From Gracilariopsis chorda (Eukaryota; Rhodophyta; Florideophyceae; Gracilariales; Gracilariaceae), in assembly GCA_003194525.1 (NCBI GenBank), contig NBIV01000633.1, forward strand, positions 1-26,663: a stretch of 26,663 nucleotides of DNA, written 5' to 3'. How positions within the stretch are numbered: the first letter of the stretch is position 1; each line of letters opens with the position of its first letter. Made by a program: the position numbers and the translations under genes. This document shows positions 1-9,487 of the stretch, in pieces. Under the pieces are notes generated by a model, which was not told the DNA's origin, ran no database searches, and saw only the letters and a program-made list of their open reading frames with translations.

Positions 1-1904
1 TCGGTGCCTCGAGCCGTGACAGCTGTGGCCACTACGCCACCTCCGGTGGTCGAAACGCCGTCGGCTGTCCCCCCCGAGACCCGGGTCGCTAAGTACCATC
101 TCCTCGAGTCGAGAATCGACATTGCCAATGTGGCCCACGCCTCCCTCTCGCAGCAAGTTACCGAGTTGGAACGGCGATGGAGTGACTCCCTGGCTCGGGA
201 TTATTCGGGAGATATTCGTCTCCTGAGAGCTGATGTGAATTCCATTCTGGAGTGTCTGGGTACTCCGGCTGCCTTCGTAGAAGGATATCGGGAGTTCGTG
301 GAGGAAGTTAAAACCCATATGATGCGGGTAACCGGACGTATGGACACGCTGGAAGCGTTGCTCAGAGAAGACCTGAACGCTCCGAGACAGGAGGAAGTGA
401 AGGTCATCTCAACCCAACACCGCTCCAGTCACCTCCCCCGTCACCCTGGAAAGAGAGTTCATCGTTATGAAGTTTCGTCAAGTTCCGACTCGGAAACAAG
501 TTCGAGTAGCTCGTCTTCGAGATCATCGCGTGAAGGGAGAGGCCTCCGTCGCGGAAAAGAACCTAGTTCGAGGGCTACCTACACCTCCCATGGAGCAATC
601 CGTGCGCGGGAGAAAGGTCGCCGTCATTTCGGCTTGAAGGAATTGAAACCGACAAATCCCCTTTACAGGAAGCTGTTGTCCTATCGTTATTACCGATTGG
701 AAGACTCTTCGGGCAATCGAAGTTCGAGAGACACCGGTCGGGTGAAGGATCTCATACGTCGTATGAATGTGACGATGCTTAAGCAGAAGTTCTCCGGTGA
801 AGATCCGATCCTCGTGTTGGATTTTCTGGCCCGCTTTGTGCAGGAAGCAGACGTACTCGAAATGAGTGAGGCGCAGGCATACGTTGCGTTGCCCTACTTT
901 CTTTCAGGAATGGCTGAAGATCAGTACAACTCGGTCAGGGGTTCGTCCAGGGCCTCAGAAGGAGGTGTTACGTGCTGGCCCGAGGCTGTACACTACCTGC
1001 TCAGGTCGTACGCGACGGGAACTGCAATCAGTCAAGCCATCGTGGCGGTTCGCGATACGAAACAGAAGCCTGGTGAAACGGAAACGTCGTATTCAACTCG
1101 CTTGAATAAAGCGTTTCATCGTTGTGGAAATGTATTTACCGCTTTTGAGCGTTGCTCCATGCTGGTGGATGGTTTAGATCCTGGTATCAGGGCACTGGTG
1201 TCCCGCTACAGGGAGAGAAGCGCAAGGCGACGTATCTGGAACTGGTCCAGTACGCGCAGGCTGAGGGTGACACCCTCAGAGCGAGAGACCCGAGGCGTCG
1301 GTCGTCGAAGGCTCTCTTCGTCGAGAATGAGGTTTCCTCGGCATCTCTCCCTAACCCGGGGCCATCTTCCGGATTTGCGGATAACATCCAGTATCTTGGC
1401 AGTCTTGAACAGTCGTTGGCAACCTCGGAACTGCCGTCCACGGTTACACCCCCCGTGGTAGGTCCGGCCTTTTACGCAAACCCCGGTCGGGTTCCCCCAG
1501 CCCCACTAGCCTACGCATCGAGCGCCACACGACACTCCCGCCCGGGATGGTCCAACCCGAAGCAACTAGCATTCCAACCACAACACCCTCAGCACCGCGG
1601 AATGATGTCCCACGCCACCGGAACACGTTCAGCCCCGCTGATTTGCTACATTTGTTACCTTGAAGGTCATACTGCGTCGCAGTGTACCCTCCCCATTCGC
1701 GAGATGTGGAAGATCGTGGGAAATTATGAGAATCTCCCACCGGAGCATAAGGCTCGTGTCCCGAGTAATTCGTATGAAGACGCAAAGGCTGCGGTCCACA
1801 ATGCTCAAGCTCGAGAAGCCGCGAAAACCGCGAACGGTAACAACCCTAACCTTTCGGAACGGGCTCAGCCGCACCCAGCGGTCGATTCGGTCCCGAAAAA
1901 CTAA
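1..1904 (+). pseudogene. gag: Gypsy gag, 5'-partial and frameshifted
   Basis: Structural capsid/nucleocapsid polyprotein that packages element RNA in virus-like particles. The frame is open from base 1, so the start is outside the window. The N-terminal part looks coiled-coil forming, followed by a Ser-rich stretch (about 466-525) and a retrotransposon-gag capsid-like region (about 640-1210). Near 1213-1220 the homologous reading passes from frame 1 to frame 3, a net 1- or 2-base indel; downstream of it frame 1 stops looking like Gag. The shifted frame carries a good CCHC zinc knuckle at 1644-1685 (CYIC-X4-H-X4-C) and ends at TAA 1902-1904. A shift in the middle of the capsid region is better explained by mutation than by programmed recoding. 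Confidence 0.85.
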
Positions 1905-2156
1905 TCTTGGGAGTCTCCCCCACGGGAGGGGTGTCTTCCAAGCCGAAGTTGAAGACGCCTGAGGCGCCACCGCTTCGCTCCCCTGCCAAAATCCTTACGA
2001 GGAAACTGGCTCAAGAAGACGTGAGCTCGGACCACTTAGTGGCTCTGCGTCGTCCGTGGATACGGTCCCGTAACCTCCGCATCCCGGATCGAGTTTTGGT
2101 AATGGCCAAGAGGAACTATAAAGTTTTATAGTGACCTCAGTCTCTCTAACCAGTTC
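1905..2156 (+). pseudogene. Gag-pol junction with out-of-frame coding remnant
   Basis: Between the gag stop and the pol Met, frame 2 is open from 1907 to 2131 and reads a basic, Pro/Lys/Arg-rich segment that looks like the natural bridge from the nucleocapsid to the protease. It stops at TAG 2129-2131. The upstream pol frame (frame 3) is already open at about 2128 and leads straight to the protease motif. Gag and pol were therefore probably one continuous or once-recoded ORF, now carrying two compensating frame changes, near 1890-1905 and near 2120-2130. The sequence AAAGTTTTATAG at the second point is a possible slip site, but one copy cannot tell programmed frameshifting from decay. Confidence 0.5.
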
Positions 2157-5100
2157 ATGGTTCGTCAGTTATCTGTCCTGGATACAGGTGCCGCTCCGAA
2201 CCTGATCAATATCGGGATTATTCCACCCGCCATGCGGAAATGCATTCGCATTGGTCCAAGTCTGGATCTGGCGGACGCTAATAACAACCCGCTCCAGACT
2301 CTTGGAACAATTCCTCTGGTACTCAGACTAGGCACCTACGTGGTGAAGTTGGACTTCATCGTATGCGACTCTCTTGCTGCACCGGTAATCCTCGGTTGTG
2401 ATTTCTGTGACCGCTTCGTGGAAGCTATCCGCCCTCGCTCCAGATCCGTGGAATTGGCCAACGGTTCGACCATCACGATTGTACGGAAGTCCTTGCGACA
2501 CGCCTCCCGTAAACGGGTACCTTTACCTGCTGCTCAGGAAGCGTCCAATGTGGATCGAGCATCTACGAAGATTCGCGTCGCGGAACCAGTTTCGATCCAG
2601 AAGGAATCTCAGGTGTGGGTCTCAGTAACATCCAAACACCACGGGTTGCAGGTTGTTCAACCGCTCCCCTCGCTCTACGAACAGCGCCGTCTCGCATTAG
2701 CAAATGGGATCGTATCCATCGAGCCGGACAAACCCTTTAAGGTTCTCGTTGCTAACCTCGGAACTACCACTCAGTGGTTGGTTAAAAACCAGGTCCTGGG
2801 CAACATGCTTCCGCATCCGTTGGCTATCCTTCCTACAAAGATTCCGATGTCCGACGTTCTCGGAATACAAGACCCTAAGGAGGGGGAGGAGGTCCCGTTC
2901 GTTCCGTTGGATCCCGCCCAGGAAAGTTCAGATTCGACTGTCGAAGAAGCTCAGAAGAGCACGACTTCAGCATCGGCAGATACTGCGTTAGACCCAGAAC
3001 AGGCTTTGGATAAGTTGGACCTGGATCACATTAATGAATCTCATCGTGAGAAGTTTCGTGACATGCTCAGGGACTTTACCGCCATGTGGGACGGTTCCCT
3101 GGGGACGAAAGGGGTAACCGAACATCGGATTGATTTGTTGCCGGATACACGGCCTATTGCACAGCACCCGTATCGGGCAGGCCCTAAAACAAGGGGGGAA
3201 GAGAAATCTCAGGTGGAGAAGATGCTGCGAGCTGGAGTTATCGAAGCAGCACAATCCCCTTGGGCTTCTCCTGTTGTCCTTGTTCCGAAAGCGGATGGAT
3301 CATGGCGTTTCTGTGTGGATTACCGCCGCCTGAATTCGGTTACCGTCAAGGAAGTCTATCCTATTCCACGAATGGACGAGTACATTGACTCCCTGGGGAG
3401 CGCCACGGTGTTCACTACCCTTGATGCCAATTCGGGATACTGGCAGGTCCCTATTAGGAAAGAAGATCGTGATAAGACCGCGTTTGTGTGCCATCAAGGA
3501 CTATATCGCTTTAAGCGAATGCCGTTTGGACTAACGAATGCCCCAGCTACATTCCAACGGGCAATCGATATCCTCTTGGCGAGGTTCAAATGGACCAGCT
3601 GTCTGGTATACTTGGACGACATTATAGTGTTCTCCAATAACTTGGACGATCACCTGTCCCATGTCCGGGAAGTCTTGACAGTGCTCCGCAACGCGGGCAT
3701 CACCCTGAAGCTGGAAAAGTGTGAGTTCTGCGCCGATTCGGTAAAATATCTGGGGCACATCATCCGCCCCGGACAGCTTTCAATCGATGAAGCAAGAGTG
3801 AAATCACTTCGAGAGGCGAAACATCCGACTAATCAAACGGAGCTTCGATCCTTCCTAGTACTTTGCAATGTATATCGCCGATTCGTCCCGAAGTTCGCCG
3901 ACTTGTCAGCACCGCTTAACGCACTCCTCCGGAAAGGACAACCCACCGAACTGGACGTCTTTGACGAGGCTGAGTCGTCAGCATTCTCGTCTCTTGTCGA
4001 CGCTGTAACGTCCCCGCCAGTTCTGGCCTTACCGCACCCGGACTTACCCTTCGAAGTGGATACTGAATCAAGTGCCCACCAGGTGGGTTGTGCGTTGTTT
4101 CAAGTCACGGAAGAAGGAGAAAGACATCCGATCGGATATTGGTCACGTTCGTTGAACGTTCACGAGCGCAACTACTCGGTGTCCGAGAAGGAGTGTCTTG
4201 CTGTTGTTTGGGCGTTGGCAACGCTTCGCCCATACCTTATGGGTAACCATTTCAAGGTTCACACCGATCACTCGGCTCTCCGTTGGCTACTCGAAATTCG
4301 AGAACCGTCGGGCCGCCTCATGCGTTGGCGTCTCCGACTCTCGGAATTTACATTTGATGTCCTCTACAAGAAGGGATCCCTGAATACTCAGGCTGACGCC
4401 CTATCGCGCTTAGGAACATCAGCGGAAACCGAACCGGTCGACGATCTGGAAATACCATGTTTCATGGCACAATACCCGGAGGGAACGGAAGAAGACGACC
4501 CAGACGTGAATGGGGATGACATCTGTGATGATATTCTGGCTGCAAGCCCTACGGATCCTCCGGATGGCCAGGTTGTTCCCATATCATCTGAGGAAATGAT
4601 CCGTGAACAACAGCAGGATCCTTTCTGTGCCCAGATTCGTGCCCGTCTTAACGGGGGTGCACAGATACCCTTTGCGGTGAACGATCGAGGCTACCTAGTC
4701 AGGTCGCTGACACGGGCCCCACAGATCGTTGTACCTCACACGCTGCAGCAGCGCGTCTTGCATCTATCGCATTACGCGAAGTTGGGTGCACATCCCGGCG
4801 GGAGGAAACTATACCTGACCCTTCGCAGGGACTTCTATTGGCCTGCTATGGCATTTGACTGCTATGCAGTTCGCCGCTCGTGCGTGGAATGTGCGAAGAA
4901 TAATGTGAAACTTCGGAAGTACTCGAAGAAGTTAACACTATTCCCGGCACGGGCGCCACTCGAATATGTCGCTATTGATATCTTGGGCGAGCTTGTCAAA
5001 ACCAAACGTGGTTACAAGTATCTTCTCGTCATTACTGACCGCTTCTCAAAGTTGGTGAGAACAGTACCGCTTAAACGGATTACCACGGACGTGGTTGCGC

Positions 5101-6464
5101 GTGCGTTCGTAACCCACTGGGTCTTTACTTACGGCCCGCCAGTACATCTACTCTCCGACAACGGATCTCAATTTACCTCAAAGTTCTTTCAGGACGTATG
5201 TAGAATCTTGGGAATCAAGAATATGTTTACTACCACCTACCACCCGCAGTGTAACGGACAAGTGGAACGATTCAATCGTACTATGCTCAACGCACTGCGC
5301 GCGTATGTCGCGGATCACCCCATGGAATGGGACTTGTACACGGACGCTATTACGTACGCGTATAACACCCAGGTACACCGGGTCACGACCCTCGCTCCAG
5401 TTGAGCTGGTCCTGTCTCGGATTCCGCCACCCATGGCTATTGAAGCGCAACCGAACGTCTCGGGGTACCCTTCACCAAGGTTATATCGAGATTCCTGGAA
5501 GGAATGGTTGAAGAACATGGTCCCTACCGCCCGAAAGGCTATGGGAAAAGCCCAGGAGGCATACAAACAGAACTTCGACGGGAAGATTCGTACCCCGATA
5601 CCCCAGGTCTCGGAAGGGGATTCTGTCTTCCTGCGAAAGGAATATTATAATCCCCAAAAGGAGAAGCGCCACAAGTTGTCACCGATAGTGAATGGACCCT
5701 ATCGGGTGGTTTCCGTCGCCGACGACACAGTCGTACTGGACATCGATAACCAGTTCGAACGCGTCTCACGCGACCGCGTAGCCCACGCGCCTGCGCCCCC
5801 TGAGGGCTCATCACCGCTCGTGACAATCCCGGAGGATGACCTCGTAACTCGGCCAACGGATAATCTGCTTCCGTCCCGCCCACCCGTCTTACCGCACCCG
5901 GAACGGGGACTCTCGGATCTTCCGATTGCACATCAACCGGTTGAGCGCGCCGCGCGTATCGTGCAACGCACGCTTGACCCCAAACGCCTAACCGTTACTC
6001 CGCCCGCGGAGGTCCTTCAGCCTGAACCCACCGCCCTCTCACCTAAGGAGGGGGAGGGACGGGAATCGATCGCGCCATCGCGGAAGGAAGCTCCGGCGTC
6101 GGACGGTGTCCCGTTTCATACGGCTTCGCGAGCGAGTTCCCTCGCGCCGCACTCTGCGCTAACCGAGGCCCTTCAGAGCAAGGGTACTGCTGTCACGGAA
6201 CGCGTGGTAAGCCCGGCACGGGAGAAGGTTGGGAACAGTGGACGAGCCCGCATCGGGAATACGGCATCGTCGGATGAGCACCCCCGGAGCAGGGAGGAGT
6301 TGAACGCATCGCGAAGCGAGAAGGCCGTCTCCGCGGACCCGGATGCACTCCTGTCGAGCGAGTCGCTGGGTAGCGAAGGAGGAAGTAGGGAACCGGACTC
6401 GGTGTGGTCACTAATGTGGCGAATGATATCTCCGAGCACGGAGCACATACAACCTCGGTCATAA
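2157..6464 (+). CDS. pol: Gypsy Pol polyprotein (PR-RT-RNaseH-IN), intact frame
   Basis: A single 1435-residue open frame; the first Met is probably not the natural start, because the frame is open further upstream. The aspartic protease motif DTGA is at residues 9-12. The RT has catalytic Asp423 (in LDANSGYWQ) and the YLDD box at 485-488. RNase H follows, with acidic residues near 635 and 704. The integrase has an HHCC zinc site (His872, His879, Cys909, Cys912) and catalytic Asp941, Asp1001 and Glu1037 with exact D,D35E spacing. The GPY/F module (GPY at 1180-1182) precedes a Pro/Ser/Glu-rich tail of about 240 residues. All visible catalytic residues are present, unlike the decayed neighbouring elements. 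The chromodomain expected at the C-terminus lies downstream in another frame. Confidence 0.96.
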   Translation: MVRQLSVLDTGAAPNLINIGIIPPAMRKCIRIGPSLDLADANNNPLQTLGTIPLVLRLGTYVVKLDFIVCDSLAAPVILGCDFCDRFVEAIRPRSRSVELANGSTITIVRKSLRHASRKRVPLPAAQEASNVDRASTKIRVAEPVSIQKESQVWVSVTSKHHGLQVVQPLPSLYEQRRLALANGIVSIEPDKPFKVLVANLGTTTQWLVKNQVLGNMLPHPLAILPTKIPMSDVLGIQDPKEGEEVPFVPLDPAQESSDSTVEEAQKSTTSASADTALDPEQALDKLDLDHINESHREKFRDMLRDFTAMWDGSLGTKGVTEHRIDLLPDTRPIAQHPYRAGPKTRGEEKSQVEKMLRAGVIEAAQSPWASPVVLVPKADGSWRFCVDYRRLNSVTVKEVYPIPRMDEYIDSLGSATVFTTLDANSGYWQVPIRKEDRDKTAFVCHQGLYRFKRMPFGLTNAPATFQRAIDILLARFKWTSCLVYLDDIIVFSNNLDDHLSHVREVLTVLRNAGITLKLEKCEFCADSVKYLGHIIRPGQLSIDEARVKSLREAKHPTNQTELRSFLVLCNVYRRFVPKFADLSAPLNALLRKGQPTELDVFDEAESSAFSSLVDAVTSPPVLALPHPDLPFEVDTESSAHQVGCALFQVTEEGERHPIGYWSRSLNVHERNYSVSEKECLAVVWALATLRPYLMGNHFKVHTDHSALRWLLEIREPSGRLMRWRLRLSEFTFDVLYKKGSLNTQADALSRLGTSAETEPVDDLEIPCFMAQYPEGTEEDDPDVNGDDICDDILAASPTDPPDGQVVPISSEEMIREQQQDPFCAQIRARLNGGAQIPFAVNDRGYLVRSLTRAPQIVVPHTLQQRVLHLSHYAKLGAHPGGRKLYLTLRRDFYWPAMAFDCYAVRRSCVECAKNNVKLRKYSKKLTLFPARAPLEYVAIDILGELVKTKRGYKYLLVITDRFSKLVRTVPLKRITTDVVARAFVTHWVFTYGPPVHLLSDNGSQFTSKFFQDVCRILGIKNMFTTTYHPQCNGQVERFNRTMLNALRAYVADHPMEWDLYTDAITYAYNTQVHRVTTLAPVELVLSRIPPPMAIEAQPNVSGYPSPRLYRDSWKEWLKNMVPTARKAMGKAQEAYKQNFDGKIRTPIPQVSEGDSVFLRKEYYNPQKEKRHKLSPIVNGPYRVVSVADDTVVLDIDNQFERVSRDRVAHAPAPPEGSSPLVTIPEDDLVTRPTDNLLPSRPPVLPHPERGLSDLPIAHQPVERAARIVQRTLDPKRLTVTPPAEVLQPEPTALSPKEGEGRESIAPSRKEAPASDGVPFHTASRASSLAPHSALTEALQSKGTAVTERVVSPAREKVGNSGRARIGNTASSDEHPRSREELNASRSEKAVSADPDALLSSESLGSEGGSREPDSVWSLMWRMISPSTEHIQPRS

Positions 6465-6904
6465 CCAGTTTCGTGGTGAGCTGAAAAGCAACCGCGGACA
6501 CGGAGAGTGTGGTTGACACTGCGTGCGTTACCGCAGAGCCCCACAAATGGACACTGTGACGCCACTGTCACGCGGACGAAGCCCGAAATTCCAAACCGTG
6601 GAAAGGTGTACACGTACATACCGCCGGCCGGCGTCAGGAGTACAGTCAAGACCCGCGTCGTGGAAAGACCGCGCGCGACACTTGCCGCCAGCGGCCAGCC
6701 AATCACAGTGTGTGATGCATGGCAATCCGCCTCCTGGCGTCGGAACCGTAGTGAACCGCCTCCCTCACCGTGAACGGTCAAACTCACCAGAGTTGCACGG
6801 GTCGCGTGGGAGAAGAGCTCGCGAGCTGCTAGTCAATAGGGGAATCCGGTTAGAACGGAAGGCCCCCCCCCACAAGGAGAGGATTAGGAAGCGGAAAGAC
6901 CGCA
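6465..6904 (+). pseudogene. Decayed linker between Pol and chromodomain
   Basis: About 440 bases between the pol stop and the chromodomain frame. Frames 1 and 3 are open for long parts (6523-6948 and 6507-6773) and read Arg/Pro-rich, unstructured sequence, as is common between the integrase and chromodomain of such elements. A run of nine C (6863-6871) is an obvious place for length mutations that would move the chromodomain out of the pol frame. I see no known domain here and do not call an independent gene. Confidence 0.45.
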
Positions 6905-7249
6905 ATGCGGTATCAAGTCCCAGCACTCGCAGCGTCGAGGAAAACTGAGTTTGCCCGCAGGGTCGCGCCAATTTCAGGCAAGTCCCCTCACAGGTTTCTC
7001 CCCTTAAGCCCTGCCATGACGGGTCAGGAGCCGGCTATGTACGACCAGGAGTTTGTCGTTGACCACATCGTGGATCATGTTCTGGACTCCAAAGGAGTGT
7101 GGTTTTACCAAATCCGATGGTACGGATACCCCCCGGAAGAGGACACATGGGAGCCCATTCAGCACCTTCCTCGTTCCAAGGTGATAACCTACCACCGCCG
7201 GACGCGGTTCCCACTCCCATCCACTTTGGACATGGCCCAGGTTGGGTAG
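6905..7249 (+). CDS. Chromodomain segment of the gypsy element
   Basis: This frame (frame 2) encodes a convincing chromodomain from about 7043 to 7195: a start like EFVVDHIVDH, then YQIRWYGYPPEEDTWEP and a C-terminal helix. Chromodomains of this kind direct the integration complex to particular chromatin by reading methylated histone tails. The aromatic-cage positions appear to be kept (Phe in EFVV, Trp in IRW, Tyr in GYP). Met codons at 7016 and 7037 precede the domain. Pol ends 440 bases upstream in another frame, so in this copy the domain would need separate initiation or recoding; more likely it was once the Pol C-terminus and has been cut off by frameshifts. Confidence 0.88.
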   Translation: MRYQVPALAASRKTEFARRVAPISGKSPHRFLPLSPAMTGQEPAMYDQEFVVDHIVDHVLDSKGVWFYQIRWYGYPPEEDTWEPIQHLPRSKVITYHRRTRFPLPSTLDMAQVG

Positions 7250-7585
7250 GACGATACACTGCACTATGCAGAAGATTCCGAAGACGGAAGAGAAGTCTCC
7301 GAAGAGAAGAGGACACAGGAAGAGATCTGGCTACAGAAGGTTACACGAAGTAATGGAATGGATAGGGAAACCAATGGTCATTGGACGTCACACCGCCTAG
7401 CGGTCCGACCGAAGTAACGGTTTAATGAAGAATACCGCCTAGCGGTCCAGCATGAAGATGCTATGAAGAAGAAAAAGAAGAGTCCGGACATACGGATATA
7501 GAAGAAGGAAGTCGTTTACCACAAGCTATGGAGCGTTAAGCGCTAACCTATATCAGGTGTGTGTGCCACGGTCCAGGATCCTGAC
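7250..7585. other. Non-coding spacer between convergent chromodomain and antisense ORF
   Basis: This spacer separates the + strand coding ends from the - strand ORF. It holds two purine-rich stretches on the + strand (around 7266-7330 and 7465-7482, the latter 18 purines in a row), either of which could act as an extra polypurine tract, and the pair of short hairpin repeats listed separately. No gene is seen. Confidence 0.6.
7392..7448. repeat. Pair of identical 15-bp hairpin repeats
   Basis: The 15-mer ACCGCCTAGCGGTCC occurs at 7392-7406 and again at 7434-7448. Each copy contains a perfect 5-bp stem (ACCGC/GCGGT) around a CTA loop. They lie between the ends of two convergent coding regions, so transcript-end or RNA-structure roles are possible, but nothing beyond the repeat itself is shown. 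Confidence 0.7.
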
Positions 7586-9487
7586 TTAGGATGAGCCGCT
7601 CGTTGGCGGTTGGTAGTTCGCAGACGCGAAAGCCAATAACTCGCTCACGCTGGTGAGTTTGGAAGGCGCAACCACTCCAATGGACTGGAGGTGAGCCCTG
7701 AGGGCAACGGCCTGAGGGTCCACGGGGACCGGGGATGTGGTAGACGGAGAAGCAGCCGCACTGGCGGCCATATTCCAGCCATCTGGAGCAGCCACATGCT
7801 GGCCGGATCCGTCGAGATCGTCGACCATCGCCGCTCCCGGGGCTACGGCCTCCTCCACCTCATCGGGGTCGTCATCCACCATTGGATCATCCTCGTAGGA
7901 GCCGTGCCAGTCATCGGAAAATATGAACCCAACCGGGTGGCCTCGCGGAACGGAGCGTGGTACATCGCGTAACGCTAGCGCGTGAGCCCGTGAAGTCACG
8001 GATACCTCCCAAGGGTCATAGAAGACGAAGTTGCCAGCGTTTGGATTTCTCCGGCCTGGAGAGCGATCATGCCTGGAAGGCTCACCGTCAGGGACGTTGG
8101 AGGCTGGGACTGTATCCCAGTTAACCATATCGATGGTGTTCAGAAGGCACTGAAGCTCATCCACATTGGCTTCGGATCCCAGAGGGATATAGAGATCCAA
8201 TCGGCGGATAACCTGGCGTAGGTGAGGAGGAATGTACCACAGACGGTTCTTGTCGTACACCTCCCAGAGGAGAAACGCGGCAACGCGAGCAGCCCATTCA
8301 GCGAGGAAGAGAGTCCAGTAACCGGAATCCGGATTGTTGATTAATCGTGAACCGATGTAGCTGATGCACGGAGGCATCTCCGCAAAGCATCCCCTCGGGA
8401 CTTCGAACCTGCTCCACCAATGGGGAAGAGGTGCATACCGGCCGCGCATCGCGGATGGACGGAGCCTCTCGACCTCGAGATTTTGGTATGGTACCAGGAA
8501 CCCGAAGCGGGAGCGCGCCTTTCGCTCAAACCGGAGTCGGTCGAAGAAGGATCCGCGATGATTCGGACGACGAAGATATCGGAACTCTGCACGCAGAATT
8601 GGGCGCCTTCAGAGGAGCATCCCGGCTTCTATTGGAGTGGACCGGAACGGTGTAGATGGCTGGTAGGCAGCAAGGTTCTCGCAGTATGAGATTTCACCGT
8701 AGGTACGGTACCGCGAGAGGTCAAAGCTGTATTCCGTTGGTATCAGCTCATCCGGATAACTCGCGCGGGCGAGACGGTCGTAGGCGACCTTGGCCATCCA
8801 GGCACGGGCTTCATTCAGCGTATCGAAACCATATCTGGTGCGCTTCCGTGCGAGGAACTGTGGATCTACCGCGATACGCGTCCTCCAGTCGAAGGAGTCG
8901 ACCAAATCCCGGCCTAGTCCCCCTGGAAGCTCGCCCTCCTCCACATAGGAGTCGATGAGGTCCTAGTCGGAAACCCATGTGGGGTGGAACCAGGGCGCAC
9001 GCGAAAAGAGGAGAGCGTCTTCCCGGGGATTGCGGGCCCAAAGTGTCGATGGTGACACCCAGCCGGCGGCGGTCGCAGTGATCGGTATCGCTTGAGCGGA
9101 ATTCCAGGCGGCGATACTCGCGGCATCCGAGGCATCCAAGGTTGGAACATGAGACGATCCTCCAGGCAGAGGCAAGGAGAGGAACCCAGAGGTTGGGTGA
9201 CGAACCCGCGACCCCGGCGTCGCGGAGGAAGGTTGTCCGCTCGCGGAAGTCCCCTGCGGGGCGCCCGCAGGCCGGTTGTTCGAAAACGGAGTGTTGGTCA
9301 TAGTAGAGAGGGGCGCAGAGTCTGTTGAAGAAGATACTGAGGGTTGATCAGTTGTAACCGTGTTGGTACGGGGGACCGGTATCTCGGCGATTCCCTTGTC
9401 GGGACTATTTATACCCTCGCGCCTCATCTCCTCACGCCTATACTCACGTTCGTTTTCGGCCCTTAAGGAGGGAGATGTGTAGTGCAA
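7586..9487 (-). pseudogene. Long antisense ORF of the gypsy element, two in-frame stops
   Basis: A - strand reading frame runs from 9487 down to TAA at 7586-7588 in one register (633 codons), interrupted only by TAG at 8963-8965 and TGA at 8609-8611. There is no frameshift: the protein-like reading continues straight across both stops. The first codon at 9487 is TTG; the first in-frame ATG is at 9425-9427. The product starts Arg/Glu-rich, continues with a Ser/Thr/Pro-rich part and an aromatic-rich globular-looking middle (around 8940-8100), and ends with an acidic patch (near 7870-7915) and an Ala/Ser/Thr/Pro-rich tail. I recognise no domain. Antisense ORFs between pol and the 3' LTR are known from some plant LTR retrotransposons; function is undetermined. 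Both stops could arise from single C-to-T changes on the coding strand. Confidence 0.75.
9465..9475 (+). promoter_or_regulatory. Polypurine tract of the gypsy element
   Basis: AAGGAGGGAGA lies directly before the TGTG that opens the 3' LTR. This is the expected primer for plus-strand DNA synthesis. It also falls within the open 5' part of the antisense frame, upstream of that frame's first ATG. Confidence 0.85.
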
